Of a stretch of DNA of 64,000 nucleotides, positions 1-11,900 are shown piece after piece; the first letter of the stretch is position 1, and every line of letters starts with the position of its first letter. A program made the position numbers and the translations under genes. The stretch comes from Pocillopora verrucosa (taxonomy: Eukaryota > Cnidaria > Anthozoa > Scleractinia > Pocilloporidae). The stretch spans positions 22,303,948-22,367,947 of the forward strand of contig NC_089320.1 in NCBI RefSeq assembly GCF_036669915.1. Reading direction: 5' to 3'. Under the pieces are notes generated by a model, which had not been told where the DNA came from, searched no databases, and saw only the letters and a program-made list of their open reading frames with translations.

Positions 1-476
1 AGAAATACGTTCAAAGGACATCATCTAATCGCTTCACTGATAATTTAGCACATTTTATGAAGACTCCTGGACAGAAGTGAAAAAAGCTTCTAAAAGGATA
101 CGGAGAAGAATCATGGCGATGTGTAAGAGGTACATTGAACGCGAGGGAAGTGGAGAGGATGAGTAGGGTACAAGAAAGGAACGAGTACTAGAGGTCCTAA
201 TCTCCTTGGCAATCTAATCTAATGCAGAACCATCTGCGTTCATCATCTCAATCCTTACACAGCCTCCTTTTCTTTATTACTCCTTTGCATTTACTTAAGA
301 GGGTTGTCCCTCTTTTTTTTTCTTTATTTATCCTTTGCATTTACTCAAGAGGGTTGTCATTTTCGTTTAATTTCAATTAGTTATCTTTCCATGTCAACAT
401 TTAGTTATTTCCCTCACGGTAATTTCCATACCGCAAAAAAAAAAAGGAGTCAAAATATCCCGCCAATGCAGATTAC

Positions 477-755
477 CTCTGCACCAGTCTCCTTTGTATA
501 AAAGCTTCCCTGTCACGGTTTTTAGGGTTCCAAATCCATGAGGAAGTTCCCGCTGACCACTCGTCCCAACTTTGACGGTTCGAGAGCTTAAGGGCCGCTC
601 ATCCTGACATACATGATGTAGGACATCGTCGCTAGTTATTGCCTTAACTTCTTGGTTGGTGTAAGGGTTTCTTGCATAGTAACACGGCATTTTGGTTTTA
701 AAAGCGATCTCTTCGAGGTCGGAACGAACTGTCAGTATGTTAACTTGACGGGATT
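477..755 (-). CDS. Exon 7 of the unrecognised gene, with a MORN-like motif
   Basis: Acceptor TTTTACAG precedes 755. The open frame continues past 477 to a stop near 394, but a CAGAG|GTAATC donor at 477/476 is the likelier end because it cuts in the middle of a MORN-type repeat (GxLxYxGDW then normally GKxHGxG). MORN repeats commonly act in membrane or cytoskeletal attachment. With a single visible repeat this assignment is an inference. Confidence 0.5.
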
Positions 756-3700
756 CTGTAAAATAACAAGGACACGAAAGCAAATTGTTGAGAATGTACA
801 TTGTTTAAAATTTTTTCATGTAGTGTTAAGTACTTCTTCACCTTGACCCTCTCTTAAAGATGCGCCATCGTTAGGCGGGTCAGCGAATTCGTCAGTTATC
901 ATCGAGTTCACGGCGACCATTCTTTGAAAAAGTCCTCTTTGAATTTCTGCAGAGCGCATTAAGGCCTCTAAGGGGCTTTTGAGCTCACACAGGAGAGTTC
1001 CTAGATCACAATCCTGATTCTTTCCGGCGCTTTTCTCATCACTCGCCTTGGGCCCCGGGAGAACATCATTTTCATCTTTAGGTTCGGCAGCTCGCTTTTC
1101 TAGTTTCAGCAACACAAGTCTGTAGAGAGAATTCTGGATTTGCATGCATTTGATAATGCTCTCAAGGAGGGAATCCATAAGTTCCTTCCCTTCTAAAACA
1201 GTCACGGTTGGCGCTAACTCTACCTCGTCAGCTGGGGGGAGAAAAACTTTGCTAGGATCTGCAGAAGTTTGCGCCGTAAAATTTATTATCGGAGAAAAGG
1301 AAAACTTGTGTGATGGTTGCGCTTGAGTGCGAACTGTGCCAGGACCTGTGGCCTCTGAAAAGAAAGTTAAAAACAGTTGAGTATTTGCCGCACTGAATTT
1401 AAATAATTAAGAAATTTCCCTGTTGTAAGGATACCTTCTCTCGTGAGCTCCCTCTACAAGTTTCCCCACTTACTGCACCCTCGCTTTTTCTGTCTGGCAG
1501 GATAGACATATCAATAAGAATAAGAGGGGAACGGGGGACTTTCCTTTTTTTTCGTGTTACGTCAACTGACTGAAAGGTGAAACGGTCTCGTTAATCATGT
1601 TAAGTGGAATTGCAGAGATCAAAATCTGATCCTGCCTGTTATTTCATCAGTTGTTGTCGGTTAAAGCTTTTAATTTGTAGCGAGATAAGGAATGTTAGGT
1701 TATCAGCTTGTTTTTAAACGTGTTTTTTTTCCTTCCCTTACCAGCCACTCCAGATACGATCACATCATCAAAGCCAGAATGACTATAGATTTTTCTGTCA
1801 AGCGTTTTCTGCCTATCAAGATATTCTTTTCAATTGTTTCATTTACACTAAAAAGTAAAACGTAAGGTGCTAGAAGAAAATTTAAGCTACACTCAATTAA
1901 GCAGGCCAGGCATAAAGGTGACGGTGTGGGGTTTCTTACTTTGGCTTGCAAAAACCCCCGCACTGGATGATTTAGACCAAATATTTGCTGTCTTCTGTTT
2001 CTCTTGATTGAAAGGACCAGATGTGGAGGATTTGATTGCTCTTCTTTGGGTATCAAACGTAGTGGAACTACGAAAGAATCATGAACAGGCTCATAAGTTC
2101 AGCGGTTAAAGTTAACTAACAAAGCGTCTCCTGTTTTCCATACCATGAAATAGCCTTTGATTACGGAGCATGAAGTATCCCTACTCTCCAAAATAAGTGG
2201 TAACACTAGCATTACCGACATGACTCTTCCCTCCCCCCTTTAAAACAAAAATCCAGGGTAGGGAGGGCACTTCTTAATCAAGAGTGAAGTGTTTTCCCAA
2301 AAACACAACCTAGCCCAATAAATCCTGACTGCACGTATACTTTTGAAAATATTTAGTACGTAATATGTTTTGCAAAGTCATGGATCTGTATTTTAATGTA
2401 ATTATGGATATTTTACATGGGACAATTTGTGTCTTGAAGTAGGACTCCTATTTTTGTTCTTGTTTTTCTTTTTGATAATTTCCCAGACTTCTCAAGGTAT
2501 TCATAGTCTTCTAAGCGCAACTCCTATAAGTTAAAAAAGTATATCAGTGAGTTTTCCTTCATCAAGCATTAAATATTAACATATTTTTCACTTGGAGAAG
2601 GAACATCATATTCAGGATTACAGCCTATTCATTCAAGTGATCTCTGACTTCTTTACTGTCCTTGAACATCCTGGAGGAGACAAACTCTTCAGTAAAACAA
2701 ATAAAATAACCGTCTTCATTGGATTGAGAGTTGTAAAACTAAACCAAAGTTAAATCACAACTGAACAAAGAAAAGGGTGAACCTATGGGAACTCATTTAA
2801 TAAATGTATTAATATATAGGTGATCAAGACCTCAAGTGACTGGTCAAGAGTGTGCTGGTAGTTTTCCAAACCAATCACAGAGCAATTGCAAATGCAATTG
2901 CGAATAACTCGCAAGAACCAAGTAAAACTTGCTCTAAATGCTTCTTACTTTTGCAAAGCAGTTTTAAAACTAAGGTACTTGAAAGATATAATTCCCTCAG
3001 GGTGTTGCACATATTATGGCAGACATTTCATTCAAGACTTGATATAGAGTCTTATTTTGATCTGAGCACTGAGACTTGTCCTTGTCGTCTTTTAGTCTCT
3101 GGGTGTTTGATCTGATGCCACCAAGAGACAACTTCAAAGGAGACTCACTAACTCCTATTATTATCAATCCTCAATGATATATATGTTTAAAGAAACAGAC
3201 ATAAAATTTAGTAGTATTAAGACTAGTAGTATCTCAAAGGCAAATAATATGAGTCACTAAATTAATGTCCTTACTTACATCAGTACTCTTCCTACAGTAA
3301 ACGTTCATTGCTGTTATGTTTTGAAGCCTTTCTTTGTATCCCAAAACATGATCACTCAATGACTCTACTGTGGCCTAAAACCACAAAATATAAAATTTAG
3401 TTGGTAAAAAGATACACGTATTTCTGAATTTCTGAACTGACAAAAGAAATATTGGTGTGCACAAAATTTTGCCAAACAATTTCTGTCAATGATAGCATAC
3501 TTTACTAGATGAAATAATTTGTGTCTCAATTAAAATGGAAATAAATAAAAAAGAGCCTGAAAAGTTGAAACATAAAAAGCTTGTAATAGTGAAATGGCTA
3601 TGACCTCTCTAAAATAAGTGTGAAATATCACCAAAAGGCACAGGTTTGACTTTAGAGCAGCTTTAGTAAAATACAAACTCCTGCATTTTTTTTACTACTT

Positions 3701-6445
3701 CAAAAGTTATATTGTAATAACAATAATTATGATAATAAACATTATTAAATCACTGGTAGTGCCTGTGGGCAATATGGGGGAATCCTGTGTTCTGGTTGGC
3801 TGTACCCAAGGGGGTGAGATGGGCCCATCTTGCCCTCCCAGGAAGTCTGCTTTTATCCTGCACAAGAAAACATAGTGTGGAGCCGGCTGACTAACAGAGT
3901 TTGTAATTTTTGGACAATGTTGGGGACGGAGTTGCAAAAAGAAACAGCAGGAGACAATAAAAACAAAGAAAACATAGCTGATTATGATGAAACAGGTACT
4001 GTTTATGAGTTAAAGTCAGCAAAGATTTGCTTTAAATCATACTAAACTGACTTCTAAAATTATCTTACACAAAATGGAATAGATGTCCCAGTTAATGTCC
4101 AGGCTGGGGGTACAATTACTGAAACAGAAGTAATATGAAAATAAGCATTTCAAAATGAAACAGCAACCTTGTCAGGAAAGAATAGATAGAGAGGGTTTTC
4201 TTGAGGACCCAACAATTTAAAGGAAATCCTTATGTCAAATTGGTCTCAAGCATTTCACCTAAGAAATAGATTCCATGCTGCAGTATATGTGTTCAGTAAT
4301 AGATCACAGAATATGTCCCAATGTAGTAACAGTGGCACAAGAAACACAACCAAGTGTGTCACTGATTTTCTCACCACATTTTTATATCTTCTGCACATGT
4401 TTACAGTAACTTTAAAAACCCGCAGCAACATGGAATCTACTTGTTTTATACATCTATTTGCTATGTGATGTATTACTATCCAATCTTGAACCCTTTACCA
4501 TTGATTTAAAGACAAAGCAGGGCAAATTAACTGAACATGTATCAAACACAAGGAAATTCAGACATAAAATTGACATAGTTTACTTAGCTTACATGGAAGC
4601 AAGGTTGTTTCTCCTGAGTAGATAAGACTCTCTTGACTATAAATGTCATCTTTATACACAACATTTATAGAAATAGCAACTTTTTTAGCTGACATTTTGG
4701 ACAACTTTAGAGATGATCATCCACTAAGCATGCCAGTACCTGAAGTACACATAAAAACAATAACTAACAACACTGATTAATCATGATATGATATTCACTT
4801 GGACTGAATTTTTTGATACCATCATGTGTTACTAATGCCTGTGCCAGAGGAAAAGGTGAAAAACACTGACTAAAAACAAATTAATGATGAGAACAATTTA
4901 ATTACAACTGAATTAGTGTAATATTGACCTATATATGATAAGTAAATTTCACTGAAGTTTCAAAGTTTTGGGTAACATTCAGTATAGAAGGAAGACAAAA
5001 ACACAACACAAGATACTTCAGGAAAGCAAGTTTGAACAGACATATCATTACAAAGTTATCTACACACACCATATGATCCAAAGCCTAACCATTCTATTTA
5101 TTCCATAAGTTCATTGTTTGCCTTGCTGATCCAAACAAAGACAAGATAAAACTAAATTAGTGTTTAGTTCACACGTTTTGTAGCAGCACAGGGTAAAACT
5201 GATATGTGTAGGTGAAAGTTTCAAAGAAAATCTTCCAATTGTGTAAAATGTCTACCTGCTGAATTCATGTTGTTCTCAGTCACTCCCTACTTCTCCAACC
5301 TTGAGAATGGATCATATTTTACAATAAGAAAGCTCCTTTCCAACAATCCATAGCAACCCCGAAACATACAAACAATTGAGGCCCAGAGGTAAACTCCTTC
5401 TTTCCATACCATCCCACCCCCCCCCCCCGCATTAAAAATGTTTATGAAATTATCAATCTTGTCTTACAAAATTTATAGCCTCCCTCAGAGAAGTTGTTTG
5501 ATCTTTATTAACACCCAACATCCTCTATCTTTTTAACAAAATGAGTTACATGACAAAAAAACATATTTTCAAACACAACCGTTTTTCAAATTGCGGTGCG
5601 AATCCTGACTGAAACTAAGTGAACAATACCTGGATGAAAGAGGTGAAACCCTTGAGAGGAAACATTGCAAAAGTCATAACCCCTATCTGTTGGATAAATT
5701 GGCAATAATTCCTGAAACGATATGCTGGCTCCATAGAAGACTGATTAGTCACCTTTCTGCAGAAGTTCGAATAGTTGATCCTATCAAGCCGATCTTTCAG
5801 GAATAACCGGCTTGATATGCAAAAATCACAGTGGGTAAAAGCTCCACCACGTTCAGCAGTACGAGGATTAGAAAACAGGTTTACGCGTTTAGAATTGAAA
5901 TTTATTACAAGAATTATTTCTTAACTCAGTATACACAGAACTGACGAGTTTTTCGGTCTTCTCGTGTTCCATTTAACGTGTGTGAAACTAGTCTAAGATG
6001 CTTCCTGAATAATCAAATATCTGGGTCACAAATGCACGGAAGTTAAAACTGCCAACTGCACTTTGTACAAGTACGGCAAACGGACTCTAACAACAAACAA
6101 ATTACGGTGGACATCGAGTTGTGCTAGTGGCTCGAAGAATCAGTTTAAACGATGGTGATATACAGTGGAAAATGTTGCTGCTATCTGCCATTCAACGTTA
6201 AAAAAACGTCAGTTGAAATTGCTTTGTTCTCAAAGAATCGAAAGTAATTTGCTTCCGGCATAAGGCATTACAATAAACTAAACCGGCTGAGGAAAATTAA
6301 AGGGCTTTGCTAATCTCCATTTAACACTGCCAGCTGAACTTCATCTTACAACCCTACATAATAAAAATGAAAAAAGAAAACATACACACCTCTCTTGAAA
6401 TGATAGTAAAGCTACAATTCCTGCGAAGTCGTTGCAAAACATCAT
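477..6445 (-). CDS. Unrecognised multi-exon gene (5' part; continues beyond the left edge)
   Basis: I do not recognise this protein. Exons read on the minus strand: 6445-6390 (start MMFCNDFAGIV), 5756-5630, 3374-3279, about 2523-2417, about 2067-1940, 1354-842 and 755-477. Exons 1 to 3 join in phase (2, 0, 0) at GTGTGT, GTATTG and GTAAGT donors. Exons 6 and 7 also join in phase (1) at GTGAAG/TACAG. Exons 4 and 5 are less certain because their phases fit only some choices of splice site. The first exons encode an amphipathic-looking stretch (RFRNYCQFIQQIGVMTF). Exon 6 looks helical (IQNSLYRLVLLKLEKR). Exon 7 ends in one MORN-like motif (HGFGTLKTVTGKLLYKGDW) just before a GTAATC donor, so more MORN repeats may follow off-window. 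The start lies only about 370 bp from the SCAF polyadenylation signal, in the same orientation. Confidence 0.55.
842..1354 (-). CDS. Internal exon (exon 6) of the unrecognised left-edge gene
   Basis: The exon opens after a TTTTCAG acceptor and stays open for about 170 codons to a CAAG|GTGAAG donor at 842/841. The N-terminal third is Pro/Ser/Thr-rich (PSHKFSFSPIINF) and the middle is predicted helical and Leu-rich. A linker with many Asp, Glu and Lys follows, then a second helical segment (SPLEALMRSAEIQRGLFQRM). No catalytic motif is visible. The in-phase junction with the exon at 755-477 is the main evidence that this is real coding sequence. Confidence 0.6.
2100..3278. other. Introns and spacer of the unrecognised gene
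   Basis: The interval is AT-rich. Apart from the possible exon at about 2523-2417 (acceptor TTATAG, start ELRLEDYEYLEKSGK) I see no supported gene. Short plus-strand ORFs here, including one at 2852-3115, have neither splice context nor recognisable composition. Confidence 0.5.
3770..3930. repeat. Dispersed GC-rich interspersed repeat (copy A)
   Basis: The segment shares its order of motifs with 28228-28375: AATCCTGTGTTCTG, then TTGGCT, then GATGGGCCCA, then CAAGAAAAC, then TTTTTGGACAATGTT. Such short repeats inside an intron look like a non-autonomous DNA transposon or SINE-like element. I cannot see terminal repeats or a target-site duplication clear enough to classify it. Confidence 0.5.
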
Positions 6446-6463
6446 GTACAATATTCCCGAAAA

Positions 6464-6501
6464 GCCTCATGGGTAGTGCCGCGAAGTTTCAATATGGCGA
6501 C
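6464..6501 (-). promoter_or_regulatory. Probable core promoter of the unrecognised gene (ZNF143-like and YY1-like sites)
   Basis: Just upstream of the first ATG at 6445 the minus strand carries GGCACTACCCATGAGGC, resembling the ZNF143/Staf SBS core. The plus strand at 6490-6501 carries CAATATGGCGAC, resembling a YY1 element. Both motif types are typical of TATA-less housekeeping promoters. The intergenic gap to the SCAF 3' end is only about 370 bp. Confidence 0.45.
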
Positions 6502-6815
6502 AGCACGTAAGAGTATAGTAAAATGTTCATTTCCTTGAAATAAAAATCCACGATCGAGTCTTCTTTAACTCTACCTAAAGAAGTTAGTTACGCGGCTTTA
6601 CTCAAGTAGGCTGTTTGATCTCTCAGTCTACTTCACTTCAATCATGAAAAATAGAGACATATCTCCGCAAACAAGATCTAAGTTGTGCAAACTCATCATC
6701 TACCTTTCTTCCTGTTATTCTCTATTTTCTTTTATAAAAGGAGACAGTTACGCCCCCTTTTTACCATTCTTACCGTTGTAAAATACTTAATTTAGGTTGA
6801 ATGGCCAGCCGTAAT

Positions 6816-6821
6816 TTTATT
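6816..6821 (-). other. Polyadenylation signal AATAAA of the SCAF4/8 gene
   Basis: Plus-strand TTTATT reads AATAAA on the minus strand about 270 nt after the SCAF4/8 stop codon at 7093-7091. Nothing between the stop and this site looks coding. Confidence 0.55.
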
Positions 6822-7090
6822 GTGAAATTAATAAGACAGAGAGACCTATGCCAAAAATTCATTGTTCAATTTCTCTCAGCGATAACATTCGCCTTCTACG
6901 GAAAATTAAATTTTTCCAGTTGAAGTCCAAGGATTTACAATTCAAACGAAAAAAGGAGTGGATGGATAGCGTGTCAAAAGATTGGTTTTCGATAAAAAAA
7001 ATGCGGTTTTGACCGGAGTACATGATAAAATCAACTATTAGGACACTTGATAAAAAGCAAAGTCCCCCAAAAAGTTTGTTTGTGAAACAG

Positions 7091-8997
7091 TCAGCTGGAA
7101 TTTGCTTGCTCGAGTTCATCGTCAGTTTTGGTATCTGAGTTCAATAAATTAACAGTTTCTTTGGAGCTATTCTGCTCGTAAAATCCTTGAGAAGTGTCTA
7201 CATTTTCCATGACTTTGGGACCGTTCTCAGGTGCAATCTCCATGTGAGTATTTATGGCGTCATCACCTTTGGGAATGCTCTCGATATCGACATCTGTGGG
7301 AATGCTCATTGCATCAATATCCTGGGGAATGTTTACATTTCCGATATCTTTGGGAATGTTTTCATCATTGTTCTGAGGAACGTTTAAAGTTTCGCAATCA
7401 TTAGGAAAGCTTCCGTCTTCATTGTCCTTGAGAGCATTTACATTCTCGAAACCTTCTTCGTCATTTCCATCTACAATTTCACCCTCCTCTCCTCTAGATT
7501 CAACTTCCAAATTTTGAGGAAGTGCTGGAGGACCATCGACGGAAGCTTCTTTTATTTCATTGCTATTCCTTTCTCCCGCTTCTAACTCGGTTGGGTCAGG
7601 TTTCTGTTCGAGTGGTTCAAACCTACTTCTTCTTCTCGAACCATTCCTAGAAGCATCCCTTTCACCGTTGACGTCCCTGTGTGATCGATGCTCGTCGCGC
7701 TCACGTCGTCGGTCATCACGATCGCGATCGCGGTCGCGATCACGCCCTCTTTCACGGTCTCGGTCACGTTCACGATCGCGGACACGATCGCGATCACGAC
7801 CGCGATCACGAAAACGGTCATCCCAGTCTCGGCCTCGACCACGATCGTCGCGTTCTCGACGATCACGATCATCTCGATCACGTCCACGATCTCGGTCCCG
7901 AGGCCGTTCACGATCTCGATCCTCATGCTCCTTTCTTGGCCTTCGGTCTCGCTCTTCATTGGGGATATCGATGGTTTTATCTTGGTTAGCTGTGTTTATC
8001 TCTTCCGTATGATCTTCACCTTCTTTCTTTTGTTGCTCATTCCATTCTTCAGGCGCCTCAGAATTATGAGCATCCTCTGGTAGTCTACCCTCTGGCCAAC
8101 CAGGTGGTGGAATACCATGAGGCGGTGGACCTCTCATAGGACCAGGCCCTGGTCCCCAAGGATTTGGACCGGATGGGCCAAAGTCTGGAGGACGCATTGG
8201 TCCTCCAGTGGGCACGAGAGAAGGTAGATCATGAGGGAACCTAGGTCCTCCTGGATGAAAATGTGGCATTCTGATGTGATGAGGTCGGTGTTGGAATGGG
8301 TGTGGTCCGTGATGCACAGGAGGGAAATGACTGTCTGGAAATCTACCAGGATGGTGAGGAAAAGGCGGCCCATCCTGAGGTCTGACTGGGTTGTGTGAGG
8401 GATGTTGTCCTCGTTCTTGAGGTCTACTAGGATGATGGGGAGGAAACTGATTAACTTCATGCGATCTGGCCTGGTGGTGACCATCCTCATCTTTGGGAGG
8501 AAACTGACTAGAATCTTGTGGAACCCCAGAAGGAGGGAATCGGCTGTTTTCTGACTGAAACTGCCCTCCTTCTTGAGGTCTGCTTACGTTTGAAGATGGA
8601 CCTGGCGGGCCCTTAAGAGCTCCTACAGTTGGTGGTCTGGTTGGATTAAACTGATGTAGTGAGGGACCACCTATATTCGGAGGTGGTACTCCTGTCATAA
8701 GTGGAGGTGGTGCTCCTGGTGGTACCATGTTGGGAGGCAGATGAGCTCCAGGGAACGGATGCTGCATCAACATCGGTGGAGGAATCAAAGGAGGATGGCC
8801 TGGGAACATGTGGGGTCCCGGTGGGCGAACGTGAGGAGGAGCCTGTCCAATTGCGTTCACAGCCTGAGGTTGCTCTGTACTCTTCTCATCAGTTGCTGCT
8901 TGAGCGGCTGCCAGCTTCATGAGCTCTTCTTGACTCATATTTCCGAGATCTTTATCATCTTTAATAGTATTTGTGTCTGCACTACCGGCCTCTGATC
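7091..8997 (-). CDS. SCAF4/8: SCAF4/8 terminal exon: Pro/His-rich and RD/RE-rich C-terminus
   Basis: One 1.9-kb exon follows a CTCTACAG acceptor. It encodes a proline-rich part (PPGAPPPLMTGVPPP), a His/Pro/Gly-rich part (SHFPPVHHGPHPF), a long Arg-Asp/Arg-Glu dipeptide tract (about 7940-7630) and an acidic tail with repeated NIPxDI/D blocks (about 7430-7220). It ends at TGA 7093-7091. The RD tract is made of near-perfect CGATCGCGA-type repeats, which opens long antisense frames that are not genes. Confidence 0.93.
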
Positions 8998-11900
8998 CTG
9001 TAGAGAAAGACCACAACAAAGAGATGAAGGAGGTCATACAAACTATCAAACGTTGTTGATCGTTTTGTTTTGGTTTTTTAAACTGATAACTTGTGGGATG
9101 GGACTCAATATGATTGTCATTCCCTGAATAAAGTGCTGATTACAGTTTCAATTGCGAGGAAATATGTACTCTTTCTTAGTAATAACATTTAAGAATAACA
9201 ACAACTTAAGCTTTTCCGACCCAGAGATATATATAAGCAAAACTACACGTACCCTCCTTCATAGTGTTCTGATGTCCCGGTGGTACAGTTTCTGGGTCAA
9301 TCCAACTTCCTTCACTCAGTGTTTGTAGATCCACATTAGTTCCCAGCTTACTCCAAGGGATGAATGTTACACCTTGCTCTGTATCGAAATATTCTTTGTA
9401 TTCTCGGCCTTTCACTCCTTTTCCAGGCGCCCAAGCCAACTGCAACAACACATCAATAATGTCATTGTAATGATGAATATTATTGCATAGGTCTCACAGG
9501 GAAGGAATTATTGAATAGTCCTTCACCCTTTGATCCCTAAGAGTGACTAGTATCTAATTTCTCCTTACAATATCACCCTTGAATCAAACATTAAGGTCAC
9601 AAGAATAAAGGAATTGATCACCGACTAAAGAATATCTTGATTGCTAAACAAATTCTCCTTGTCAGCACCTTAAGAAAAGCATAGAGAGCAGGAAATTCAA
9701 CCTCGCACTTGATGCCCCTGAGACTTCCTTACAATCAATCTGGCTCAGATGTTTTGCAACAGTACATACTTAATGCAATGACATAATTTTGGTCTTTCAA
9801 GTTACTGCAAACTTATTTAAAAGTGAGCGCATGGGGCCTCAAATTTTATGTTTTTAAAAAGTTAACTATAGCAAACATCTCTACTAAAAAAGTCCCTCGA
9901 GCCCACAAAATTTAACTGCAGATTTTGAAGAACTCCTCATATTTACACCTTAACATAACACCCTCACATTAACCACATCCCATTATGTAAAGATAAGACA
10001 AGTGGAATACAAACCTTGAGGTAATTACCATGAAGCCTTTCATTCTTTAAGGTAACCAGCACTTTTAAAGCTTCTTGTCTTTCTGCCATCACAACATAAG
10101 CACAACCTCTGGGTGGGACCATCTGTACAAATTAGACAGGTCACTTATCAAAAGATTTAATAACCACTTTACATAATACAGCATACCCGAGTAAAAGTGA
10201 TCCAAAGGAAAAGACTGTTGAGTATTTGTATCCTTAGGATCAACATCACAGTAAGAAATTCAACTTGTGAAAACAGAACCTGATAAAACTCAGGTAATTT
10301 AGTGTTGGGTTGAAAACGTAAATTAGCCACCGTAAAGGGTAAAAACTGATAAAAAACTGATAAAAAAAACTGATAAAAAAAAAAAAAAACTGATAAAACT
10401 CAGGCTTGATCAGGATTGGACCCCATACCATTTGTTAAATTAATAAAGGTTATTGAACTGCATGGGGTGCAATTTGGTTTGAAATCATATGCATGATTTC
10501 AAAACCAAACAAGTGCATTGAAAAAGTTGTCTTTCCTTTTCCTGCAATTTTTTTTGGTTACTTTAAACAAGCCTTAAAATCGGATTGGTTGTTAAGTTTT
10601 AGTTTAATTCTAATTGAGTGGAAAAAAAGGGCAATTTAAAGCCAAAAATGGTGTGATTCATTAAAAAAAAAACACACTGATGATAGCCAATCAGATTGCA
10701 AGGATCACCAGTGATTTCGAATAGATGTAATAAATCTGGTAATTAACTTTGCAAGTAAAGCAAAGTCATGGAATCAGAAAGAGACAATCAACATCAAGCC
10801 GCAGATTTGCAAACTTGTAACTGACCGCCCGTCTCTATTATATCATCATGTTCCATAGTATTGGCTCCCAGACACTGATTCTGGACTTTATTTGAAGCTA
10901 CTGATTGCTAATCAGGCTCTCACCAACTTTCAACTTACATCAATAGATGAAACTGTGAACTTCTTGGTCTCAAACGTCTCCTGTAAATTTTCCCTCATCA
11001 CTGTCTTAGCCAAATGTCCAACCCAGATTGTTGTACTACAAACTAAATAACAGCAGAACACGTATCAGTTTCGTGCCCCTGTATTATGATGCTTTTCAGA
11101 TTTTCTTTAAGGATTTCACATGCCAAATTTTTGAACCAGGTTGTTTAACAAAACACTAAGGAAAAAATGCACAAATCAAGAGTTATTTTTTTGGTCATAT
11201 CAAAGTGTTTTATAAATTTTCTTTCTTGTGAACCTTTTCAATTGTTGTGCATCAGTTTTCATTTGAATGTTCACCAACTAATGAAACCCTTTGCATGTAA
11301 ATTTAACAAATCCAAGATAACAGGTATCACCAAAGCCATGAACAAGCACACATAAAATGTCCAGGTATGATAAGAACTAAAAGGTCAGATACTTTTATCA
11401 AACTCTTATCTTATATCTACAACTGATCAACTTCACTGAGGTAAAAATTTGGACTTAATCTTCAATCTTTCATTTTGTTAAAAGTTTCTCTGTGGCTTAG
11501 ACAAATTCTTCTTTTACTACTTGCATACAAAAATAACTCTTTCAGAAAAAAAAACATACCACTAAGTGTTTCCTTCTTTGGTGCTGGAATCCAATCTTTT
11601 CTTTTCTCAACTTCTCTGTCACTGCCACGACCTCTCTCTTTATCTCTTTCCCTCTCAGAGTCGCGATCTTTGAACCAATCCCTGTCTCTTTCCCGATTCC
11701 GCCCTCTGTCCCTATCCCTTTCCCGGTCTCTTTCTCGATCTCTTCCATGAGGTGAGCGTGATCGTCGTCGAGGTGATCGATCTCTCCATCTAGGACTCCT
11801 GCTCCGTCTTCTTGGAGACCTAGATCGATGGTAATAGCCAGGAGATCTTTCTCTAGAATGCATATCAGGAGACCTTCTCCCAAATGGCCCTGGTACAGAA

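Noticed and set aside
6495-6508. Plus-strand ATGGCGACAGCAC followed by GTAAGAG as a tiny first exon
   Set aside because: Better explained as a YY1-type element in the minus-strand gene's promoter; any plus-strand gene would run through SCAF4/8.
6859-7119. 86-codon minus-strand ORF after the SCAF4/8 stop
   Set aside because: It overlaps the end of the SCAF4/8 frame and lies in its 3' UTR; composition is not coding.
7560-8083. Several long plus- and minus-strand ORFs with RSRSRS- or DRDRD-like products
   Set aside because: They are shadows of the Arg-Asp repeat in the SCAF4/8 terminal exon, whose CGATCG repeats stay open in most frames.
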